Below are positions 11,497 through 21,900 of a stretch of DNA of 64,000 nt, piece by piece. Both the position numbers and the translations under genes were made by a program. Under the pieces are notes generated by a model. The model saw only the letters and a list, made by a program, of their open reading frames with translations. It ran no database searches and had not been told where the DNA came from. Source of the DNA: Branchiostoma lanceolatum (lineage: Eukaryota > Chordata > Leptocardii > Amphioxiformes > Branchiostomatidae); assembly GCF_035083965.1 (NCBI RefSeq), contig NC_089725.1, positions 32,429,524-32,493,523 on the forward strand. Direction: 5' to 3'. How positions within the stretch are numbered: the stretch's first letter is position 1; every line of letters begins with the position of its first letter.

Positions 11497-11941
11497 ATAA
11501 GAGTAGAGTAGAGTAGAGTAGAGTAGAGTAGAGTAGTGTAGAGTAGAGTAGAGTAGAGTAGAGTAGAGTAGAGTAGAGTAGTGTAGAGTAGAGTAGAGTA
11601 GAGTAGAGTAGTGTAGAGTAGAGTAGAGAAGAGTAGAGTAGAGTAGAGTAGTGTAGAGTAGAGTAGAGTAGTGTAGAGTAGAGTAGAGTAGAGTAGAGTA
11701 GAGTAGAGTAGTGTAGAGTAGAGTAGAGTAGAGTAGAGTAGAGTAGTGTAGAGTAGAGTAGAGTAGAGTAGAGTAGAGTAGAGTAGAGTAGTGTAGAGTA
11801 GAGTAGAGTAGAGTAGTGTAGAGTAGAGTAGAGTAGAGTAGAGTAGTGTAGAGTAGAGTAGAGTAGAGTAGAGTAGTGTAGAGTAGAGTAGAGTAGAGTA
11901 GAGTAGAGTAGAGTAGAGTAGAGTAGAGTAGAGTAGAGTAG
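11497..11941 (+). repeat. (GAGTA)n pentanucleotide satellite, about 445 bp
   Basis: Nearly uninterrupted GAGTA with scattered GTGTA variants. It lies about 30 bases into the intron after the probable donor of exon 11973-12521. Read on the minus strand it gives an open STLLY repeat which is not considered coding. Confidence 0.95.
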
Positions 11942-11972
11942 AATTTCCAGTTTGAAGATGAACGTTTAATAC

Positions 11973-12521
11973 CTCCTCAGGCTCACACAGCTCCCCTGAG
12001 CCGGCCATGCCAAATGTACCCATCAGGTCGAAGTCCTCCCTGCGGTCGTCCTGCCGGCAGAACTCCCTCAGCAGACTGGCGACGTCCGCCGAGTCCCTCA
12101 GCACCAGGAGCCGCTCGCCCGCCGGCCGCGTGTACACCAGCACGGGCAGGCCCGAGTCTTCCGCGAACAGGCAGGCGTTGAAGAACTCACGGCCTGCCCA
12201 GGCGATGTAAAAACCAGAGAAAATTTCGTAGGCGAAGTCGTAGTCTAGCCAACCAGAAGGAGCTTCTTTGTCGGCAGTATAAACGTTACGTGCATCTGGA
12301 AGTTGAAGCTCTTGCAGGACTCTCTGCAGCGCCTCGAGCTTTCTCCTCTCGGCGTCGCTATCCGTGCGAACCCTCAGCGTATTGAGCTTTTTCAAAGTTT
12401 CGTCTGCACCAAGGGGCTGTAGTGACATCCGCAGCCTTGGATGTATGTCGTTAGCTGCCGCTGGGACGTTGCTTCGCTCCTCATAAACCGCGTCGGTATC
12501 CTCACCAGATCTAGACGCCAT
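11973..12521 (-). CDS. Unrecognised 183-codon first exon, possibly N-terminus of the TEX30-like gene
   Basis: ATG at 12521; open for 183 codons to CCTGAGGAG|GTATTA, a plausible donor in phase 0. I do not recognise the family. The first 90 residues are polar, with a stretch from about 50 (SDAERRKLEALQRVLQELQ) that could form a helix. Residues 90-170 look globular, with SGWLDYDFAYEIFSGFYIAW, FFNACLFAEDSGLPVLVYT and a Leu-rich segment around VLRDSADVASLLREF. No signal peptide or membrane segment is evident. The phase-0 donor fits the phase-0 acceptor at 10954, so a 430-residue fusion with the hydrolase is possible; a separate gene ending elsewhere is the alternative. It is head-to-head with LGMN, ATG to ATG 444 bp. 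Continued translation past the donor only meets the pentanucleotide satellite. Confidence 0.6.
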
Positions 12522-12965
12522 TTTAACTCGAGTTTCCCGCCATCAGCGTGACCTTTGGCCTAACGCGGAAGTGAAAGTGGTCACGTGCCGGGTCAGGGGG
12601 AGGCTGTTGAGTCAGTGGGAGGCAGGTATCGTCAACAGGAGGTGCGCACTTTGTTTGCTCGCTCTTTGTTTCCCGCTGTTTGTTTTACCTGATAAACTCT
12701 ACCCACTCTCGTGTACACTCTTAACCTGTAGATATCTGCAACTGCTGTTCTCCCAGCAACGCCGATATTAAAGGAGGAAGCGAACCCGGATCTGTGAAAT
12801 ATTCGTATGTATCGAAACTCCTTCCTACAAAAACATATTTCATAATCCTTTGTTGAACCTTTACTGAAGTGGTTTCGGTTGCGTCAGCCTGTTGTTTTAG
12901 TTCCTGATCACGATCGCGCTCCTTTCTCCCGCCCGTTTCCCGCAGTGTCTGCAGGAGAAGCCGAG
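12522..12965. promoter_or_regulatory. Bidirectional promoter with ETS and CLEAR-like E-box sites
   Basis: The 444 bp between the two divergent start codons contains CGGAAGTG (12566-12573, ETS-type) and GTCACGTG (12580-12587). The latter matches eight bases of the GTCACGTGAC element recognised by TFEB-family factors in lysosomal gene promoters. As LGMN is a lysosomal protease, a CLEAR-type role is plausible. No TATA box was identified. Site function is inferred. Confidence 0.6.
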
Positions 12966-15900
12966 ATGATCGCCGTGCTCGTGATGTGTCTGCTCGGGGC
13001 CACCCTCGCCGTGCCCCCGAAGGACGGAGGGAACCACTGGGCGGTGGTGGTGGCGGGGTCCAACGGCTGGGGCAACTACAGGCACCAGGTACGAACCGCA
13101 GGAACATCTGAGCTGCATCTGGATGTAGAAGTCTTACTGTAGCGTTCTGCAGGCCTTTTGTATGATGCTTTTCTGTCTACTCGCATTTGCATTTGCCCAG
13201 CTCCTGTCAGGTCCCTAGAGACCCCTGTTGTTGTTGCCCATCTGGCTGGAGTGTCATCTGCTACTCTCCAAGCAGAGGTTGGTGGGGGAAGATCGTAACC
13301 TTTTATCATATGCCCCATTCGATGGGGGAGCGGACAAAAACACCTGGCATATGATAAAAGGTTACGATCTTCCCCCACCGACCTCTGCTTGGAGAGTAGT
13401 CATCTGCCACTAGTCCTAACTCCTAACATTTACATTTTGGAAGAAAATAAGTAGACAGTACAGACGTACAAACAAAGCTAAACAGCTGCTTGGAGATTGA
13501 GAAACGTCAGACCCAGTATTTTGTATGACCTGAGCAGAAATTATGTGGTCTAGGCAAACAACAGAGAAGACAGGATAGGAGGGTAGTCTGATTAACATTT
13601 TGTCTCAAATTGTTCCGAAGAAAAGCGATTTTGTCAACATTTCTAAATCATCAAAAACCTTGCCAGTTAAAACCAGAGATTTCAGAATGTTACTATTGGA
13701 TAGGGCATGTCCTGACAAGTCTTTTTGAACTTGAAGTTTGATGTAACGCTACACACACTCGTGCAATGACTTGCCAAATGTTGCATCATGCCTAACCTTA
13801 TGTATAACTTAAGGTCTGTACTCTAGGCTCTCTCAATCTTCGACAGAATGGATTTTAAGTTCTTTGCAATTGACTTCCTCACAGTTCAGTTCTGATCTTA
13901 AGACACTCTTAAGACAGTGTTTGTTTGCTAATCTGATTTATGAGTGCTTCACATGTCAGGTAAAAGTCTCGTGATCGTCATGGGATGTTTTTTTGGCAAG
14001 GTGTGTCATTGCCAATTGGAATGTGCCACTATTAACAACAGGGGTGTGCATTGTACAGTCAGTCTGCCTCTTGGCTTCAATGGTTTTTGGTGCAAGCTTC
14101 AATATCTATAAATGAGCAAAGTCTCGTTTGTAATGAAAGTTGACGTTGTAGATTTTGTATTCAGATAATGATATCCTGCTGGAAGCAGTTCGGAATGAGA
14201 TTTTCCTGCCTGAATGTCGCCTGGCATGGTTCCCATTGGCTCCCAGCCATTATAATTACATTGAATATGCCAGTTCTGGCTGTGCAGTGTTGTTCCTTTG
14301 TGTTCTAACCTTCAGCAATAGTTTTTCAGTACTGTGGTTTTTGGTTAGTACATGATTATTGGTATTTCAAAATTTCAGGAACTACATCAGTAAAGAGTAA
14401 AGAATGATTAAGGGATGTGGTGAACTTGTGATGTTTGTTTTCTCTGTACCGAAGAGGAAGTGAGAACATTATCACATGACTTAACTTCAAACGTTTTCAT
14501 GTCGGCAACTGGCAAAATCTATTGGATAATTGTCTCCAGAATATTTCTTCTGCCTATTACTTATTTGACATGACCTGACAGTCTGTGAAAAAGCAACTGA
14601 ATAAATCCTCATTATTCTGTTGTGCCAAGGACAAAGATTTAACCCTCAAAATGTGAACTTCAAGGTAAATAGCTTGATAATCAAACCATAATACTGAGAG
14701 GGCTTATTATTGAACCAGTTTTCAATGGGAGGTATAGAATGATAAAACTGAAGTGGTGGTTACAGTGTTATCAGGAGTGTGTAAACGATGTCTCAAAGTG
14801 GCCGCGTTGTGTGCACAGTGTCGGGGGCGATAACCCCGAGTCAGCGTTAACCACTGCTCACCTGTCCGACCTCACCTGGCGGGCGTGTCAGGTCCTTTGT
14901 TTACCCGGAGTCACGAGGGAAGGTGGCAGACGTTGCATCATGCGTCTGTCGTCCTGTTCGCCTAGTCTGGAGTCATGTGACTCATGATTGTGGTTGCACT
15001 TCCACTTCTGTCATTGTGGAGAATTGATTTAGAATACCCGGTGATTACCGGACTGGGTTCACTGACTTGTTTACATATATAGTGCACTGGTTGCCTCTAT
15101 AACAAGTATAATGTTTTCACAAGTTTTTGATTGAAATGTATTAAATGTATTCCTATGTGTCAATAATTAAGTCTGAGTTATGTAATGACCTCATCAATTC
15201 AGCTCAAACATCATACATGTAGTTGCAAAAGGGAGTTTTTGCTGAAATAAAACAAGATATACTTAAAGAAGTTAAAAATGAATTGAATCTTTGTTTGTAA
15301 AAAGATACTGGCGTAAGAAAAAATGGTTGACTTTAGAGGCCCCTAGCAACTCTTGTCAAACCGCAGTTTTTCTTTTGTTCCCGGATGTATACAGGCAACC
15401 AGTGAAAACGTGCATCACCTGCAAGGTGTACAAAACATTAGCCAAAGCCCCACATCTGCTTGGAGCTCCCACCAGTGGCTAAGTTCTGCACCAGGTTTCC
15501 TAGTTTGAGTATTCTGATGTTTACCTTCTGTTGTTGCCATGGTTACAGGCGGATGCCTGCCACGCCTATCAGATCCTGCACCGTAACGGTATCCCTGACG
15601 ACCGGATCATCGTCATGATGTACGACGACATCGCAAACAACGAGGAGTGAGTTCAAGTTCAACTGTTTGTTTGTTGTTGCTTTTTTACCTCTGTGATTGG
15701 CGGTACTGTTTTCAGTGTGTCTGTAGGTTTGTGTGTCTTTGTGTATTCACGTGCGTTGAGTAGCATAGCTGAAGAAACTATAGATGGACTAATGATATTT
15801 GGTAGGTGTGTAGGTTTTGGGAAGACGAAGGCCATGCGCCAAGGTTCACTATGGTACTGTAGCAGCAATTCCTGTTTTTGTATCTTTGTCGTGGTTGGTT

Positions 15901-18900
15901 TGGTAAATCTGTTTAAAGGACCAATCTCGACAAAGAAATATTCCATTGATTTTGTACATTTTCGAGTCGTGTGTCCAGAATGTGAAATTGCTGACCTCTT
16001 TCATGTTTTCCCCAGAAACCCGACCCCCGGTGTCATCATCAACAGGCCCAACGGCACAGATGTGTACAAGGGGGTCCCCAAGGACTACAACAGCGAGGTA
16101 CGGTCTTAGGAGCACATGCACAAGCACAATCTTACACATTTGCACATACTCACTCACACGCACACGCATGCATTTGTACATGAACACACACCAGCTAGGC
16201 ACAGATGTGAGGGAGTTACTAAAGACTACAAGAAAGAGATTGACCTTTTAACACACTCAGCTTAATTGAGTTAATTTGCTTCATTACCACTATGTCCCAT
16301 TTCATTTTGTGGTCTGTTGAAGCTTGGTTGATTCTTCCATGTAGAGTGTATCTTGACATGTTTGTGACATGTTTTAGGATGTGACTCCCGAAAACTTCCT
16401 GAATGTGCTGAAGGGAAACAAGGAGGCCATGGCAGGGATCGGGAGTGGGAAGGTTCTGCAGAGGTGAGCAGTTCATGTGTTTGTGTGTGTTTATGTGTAT
16501 GACAATTTGAACCAAGAGTTCCGCGACCTCATATCTCCATGAACTATTCTGTTCATGCAAATGACTTACACATTTACATGATATATGCTTGGTCCTAAAC
16601 ACCTTTATCTAACTTAGACATGATGCAATATTGTCAGTCCTATCATTTTCCACTTGGATGAATTATGGCACTTTTGCATTAATTATGCAAATTAGGAATT
16701 CATTTGCATAATTGGTATCTGCTGATGCTCCACTTCCCTTTAACCACATGTTACATGTATTTAAGTCTTATAATGGAAAACACTGCAAATATAGATTTTC
16801 CTCATTAGTTATGCAAATTAAGTGTTGATTAGCATAATTTGCACATCACTGTGTACATCTATGTCTATGCTACCTACATACTAAATATCATGGAAACCCG
16901 TCGTCCCTTTGTTCAGTTATTCTCCTTAGAATATTTTCACAATAACGCCACTGCAGTTCCAGAGCAAGCTGCTAGGGGGCCCAAACCTACACCACTTTTT
17001 TATTATATCACAAGCTATCTGCCACCCAAAAATCAAGACCACAGCACGTCCAGGTCAAAAGATACAAAAACGGAAGTTCTGCTGCAGTACCAAGGTCACA
17101 TACCAGGGGGCCCAAAATCGACCTTGAATTTCGGCTTCACAACACCTACGCACATACCAAATATCATCGTAATCCATCCAGAGGTTCTTGAGTTATGCTG
17201 ACTCAATAGTCTGGAAACACAAACACACACACACACACACAAACACACCAAAAACAATATCTCCATTTTTCATGGAGATAATAATTATGATCCAACAAAA
17301 AGTCATCTGAAAATTTGTCTTGGTATTCTAACAATCAAAAGCTTAGTATTCATCATTACTCTGCCAGCAGAGGTTGGTGGGGAAGATCCTGACCGTTGTA
17401 TCATATGCCCCGTTTTTCGTACGCTATATGGGGATAGCGGACGAAAAATGGCAATATGATACAACGGTCAGGATCTTCCCCACCAACCTCTGCTGGCAGA
17501 GTATTCATCATGTTATCTTTCAACACGGATGCAAAACTACGCTAAATATTGATAATCCTACACAAAAGATGGAAGGGAAAAACATTGACATCCAGGCCAT
17601 TAGACTGTTAATGACAAGATTCTGTGTTTCTCCCCAGCGGCCCAGAAGACAACGTGTTTTTGTTCTTCACCGACCACGGAGCGCCCAACCTCATAGCTTT
17701 TCCCGAGTCAGAGGTAATAAAAGCATTCAACATAACAGTTCAGCAATCAAAACAGTCATGTTCCAGTGTTCTCACCAGGATTTTTTCACAGTGTAGGGGC
17801 ATCTTTGCGTGGCAAAGCCGCATGGCAAGCGCTATAGGTGTGAGAATGAGGCAGGAATATTTTAGGGGAGTCTGGGGCATCCTCCCCCAGGAAATGTTGA
17901 ACTTTAAAACTCTCAAAGATACTATTTCCTGCAATTTGAGGGCTAAAGTTTGTAAAATAAAGCCAAAGTTTTTTACTTTTGCATCAAAACAACAGAAAAT
18001 CCCCCCTACGCTGGTTGAAACACAGCGTAGGGGCCAAAATCACAGCATAGGGGATCCAAATCACAGCGTAGGGGCCCCCTATACTCAAATGCCCTGGCGA
18101 GAACACTGTGTTCGTTTTGCTAAGCTCATGGCCTGTAACTGAAATTTCTGAAAATAATTTCATCAGGTTGGTAGAACATAGGATATTTGGAGTTTCTTTT
18201 AACACAACCAGGTAATCTCACCTGCTGGCGTTTCGGTGTCTGTCAGACACCTTCTTCAGAGCTTCTGACTGTAACTGAAATGTCATGGCAGATACCAGTA
18301 CTTGCTAGTTGATTGGCCTTTCCAAAGCTTATTATGATAATCAGGATTCTATGGGTAAATTAATCTGACCTTACCTTACCTTGCTTTACTTGACATGTTG
18401 AGCACAATACTGTAGAACGTGGTAGGGTTACTCCTCAAAAGGCTGTTATGAACACTGCTGTTTTTACCTATTGCAAACAAAACAGCTGCAGCATCTTTAC
18501 CAACGATGAGTCTTGTAAAAGTTGTTTGTTCTTCGTTTGTTTGTTTGTATTGCATACCCCGTAAACGGCCTCAAGTTGTGAATTTTGTGTTTCTCCCAGC
18601 TCCACGCCAAGGACCTGACGGATGCTCTGCAGTACATGCACGACAACAACATGTACAAGAACGTGAGTAGACTGGGCTGTCTCGACCGATATCTCACATA
18701 TTCCTATCAGGGCTCGAAATTCATCTTTGGGAATAGGTGTACTGGTGCACCCAACTCAAAAAATTGGGTGCACAGAAAGAATTTTGGGTGCACCAGATGA
18801 AATAAAGTTGAGTGTTCTTCAGAACATAATTACAAAGTCTAATGCTGCTGCCTTTCTTAAGAACTTCAATCTGTAATTCTATAGCTAACTTTAAAATTTC

Positions 18901-21900
18901 AAACAAATAATATATTAAATAAAGTACAGCAAAAAGTTATCATGCTGTTTTTTATACTTAAATTTCAAGAATATTCTGTATACTAGAGTGTACAATACTA
19001 CCTTAACCCTATAGCTTACAAAAATATCTAGGTGCACCAGTGCACCCACAGTCATAAATTAGGTGCACAGCTCCAATTTTGGGTGCACTGGGTGCACATG
19101 CACCCACTATTTCGAGCCCTGCCTATGGTGTAACAGTTGAAAATATCAAGTGAAAAAATATCACCTGTGTCTGCACCATTGCATGCTTTTTTTGTGGTGA
19201 AACAGTTGTCACTGCCTGGATGGCACCCAAGGTACTTCACCGGGGCCCCCATACTAGTACTCCCCCTTACAGACCAGGAAAGCACCCAGGCTACAGTTGT
19301 TCTTCTGCATGCAACAATGTAATGTCGTGGGTGTCTTGAAAGCGTCTTTGCTTCTCATTTCCGCAAATGTAATGACTGAAAACTTCCACTGTTAAAAAAA
19401 AAATGGATGATGGCTGCAAAGGAGTAACAATTTGTTTGTCTGAAGAGCAAAGAACATATTCATGATGAATACATGACTAGAACTTTGCAGAGTTTTCAGC
19501 CAGCATGCTGTTATTTAGTATGTGGTTGAAGGTCGAATGACATGCCCCCCTCCCCCCTACAGCTGGTGTTCTATCTGGAGGCCTGTGAGTCCGGCTCCAT
19601 GTTCCACCACCACCTGCCAAAGGACATCAACAGTAAGTCTCACATCGTCAGGCTTTGGCCTTTAGATCACCGACAGTCTTACTACTGGTTAAGCAAACAG
19701 ATTTAACATTTTGTTTTACCAGACAAAGGAAAGAAGCCCTAATGCACATGGAGGTTTGTTTGTGGGAGATTACCACTCTTTCACTACCTTTTGTAGGAGC
19801 CACAAAAACTTAATATTCATCATCGGAATCATTATCATTCTTAACAGTTATCCCTACCCATTTGCAAAAAAGGGAAATTTGGGGGGGAGAAGAGAGGATA
19901 TACTGGTTTCTTCCATAAGGTCAAGTTTGTGTTGTCGAACCAGAGTTATGAATTATGTTCCTTGTTGTACCTTTTTTGCAGTTTTTGCAACCAGCGCTGC
20001 GAATCCCCACGAGTCGTCGTACGCCTGTTACTTTGACGAGAAGCGAGAGACGTACCTGGGCGACCTCTACAGCGTGAAGTGGATGGAGGACTCAGACACG
20101 GTCAGTTAGTTCTGCCGGTGTCACAACTCTCAAAATCACATTTAGCAGTAGAGTGAACATGTTACTGTAACATGTAACGTTAGGGAGGATTTGAGTGGAG
20201 ATCAAATAACTTTGTTAGATGCACCAAAGTCTGACCTCACCTGACCTACGCCAACGGCTTTCAAAGTTTGCAACTACAGGTTACGTTTGTTAACTCCTGT
20301 TTAACTGGTGGACGTTTTGCTGTACATGATTCCAATTTTATGTTTTAGAACTCTTACACCAAACCAACCACCCCTTGTCCTAGTCTTAAGTTCAATGTGC
20401 AGTGTGAGAGTGCAAATAATTATTGGTGTAAATTGAGAGTGACCTTGAGGAAAGTTTTGTTATCATGCATTTGGTGCAAGGTCGTATGGCTCCAAGGATG
20501 TCAGGTTGAAAGGTCGAAGGTGACTGGTGTTTGTTGTTGACAGGAGGACCTGAAGAAGGAGACTCTGCAGCGGCAGTTCAAGATCGTGCGGCATGAGACG
20601 AACACGAGCCACGTGCGCGAGTACGGAGACATGGTGAGGGAAACAGCTCCCTGGGCATTGTTGTTTTACCAACCCAAGCAACCCTGTTTGAATTATTTGA
20701 ATCATTTGCATGATGTACAAAATGACTAATAAACTTGTGGATGTACCGACTGATAAGTATCTAATGCCAGCTCAGAAGAGGACTAGAAATAGTCATGCTT
20801 TTAAGTACAAGAGATATCAGCCAAGGATTGATGTGTTCAAAAATTCGTATTTTCCGAGAACCATAGTAGAATGGAACTCGTTGTCATCAAGTACCGTAGG
20901 AGCATCTTCACTAAGTAGCTGTAAAGAACGGTTACAGTCAGATATGCAAAGACTAGGTGTAACAGACCGTTCGGTGTAATATAACCAGCTGCTGCCGCGC
21001 CGCGTGCCTGCGAAGCTGGTGTTTTACGCCTAATGGCGGTTGTACCGGCTATATAGATACAGATACAGATACAGATTATGTCTGTATGGACCTGTTGTTT
21101 CTCGCTAGATTTCAATGAATGGCCAATTACATACGGAGACATGGTGAGGGAAACAGTTCCCGAGTGCAGCAATTCTAAATTTAGCTTGAAAGTTTGTCTG
21201 AAGCAAAGTTGAAGTGTAATCTCCAACACAAAAATTAGACTTACCCAATTTTTTAATGTCCAACTCCAGTCTTTGTCGAGAAATGAGCAATCCACCGCTT
21301 CTGTGATGTACCGTTATGCAGATAGAACGCGTGACTCAGTGAGCAGTGGATCATAAGTTCATGGTGCCCCCTGTCCAGTTTTTGTGTAGGAAATTATAGT
21401 TTAAATTTACTTCAGAATTCTGAATTTTTATAGATATGTACTTATAATGTAGCAATGTAGTTGAGGGTCCCTAAAAAGCAGACATTGAAAGATTGGTAGT
21501 TGACATGTAGAAATGACCACCTATGAAACATCTTGTTTCCCTCCAGAGTATGAAGAACATGACGCTGCTGCAGTTCCAGGGAGGCAAGATGGACGTGCCA
21601 CTCACCCCCCTCCCACCCTACCCTCAAGTGCCTGTGAGTGCACATATTCCTCTGACACACCAATAAAATACTAGAATGTGATGTGCACACATTTCTCTGC
21701 CACAACAATACTAGACTGTGATGCGCACACGTTTCTCTGACACACTAATACTAGGGTGTGATGTGTACACGTTTCTCTGATGCACCGATATTGGTCCTAA
21801 CCTGTTCACATGTTTCTCTTACACACCAATACTACAGTGTGACTTGTGGTATTGCAGCGTTCTTGTGAAGAGTTAGTTCTTCTGGGTCAGGCTGAGATAA

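Noticed and set aside
11427-11972. Extension of the 183-codon exon through the STLLY repeat
   Set aside because: A plausible donor precedes the satellite, and the repeat has no protein-like composition.
12007-12210. 67-codon plus-strand reading
   Set aside because: Antisense shadow of the 183-codon exon.
20710-20979. Independent host gene
   Set aside because: Motifs match the end of a LINE polyprotein and it is followed by a typical LINE tail.
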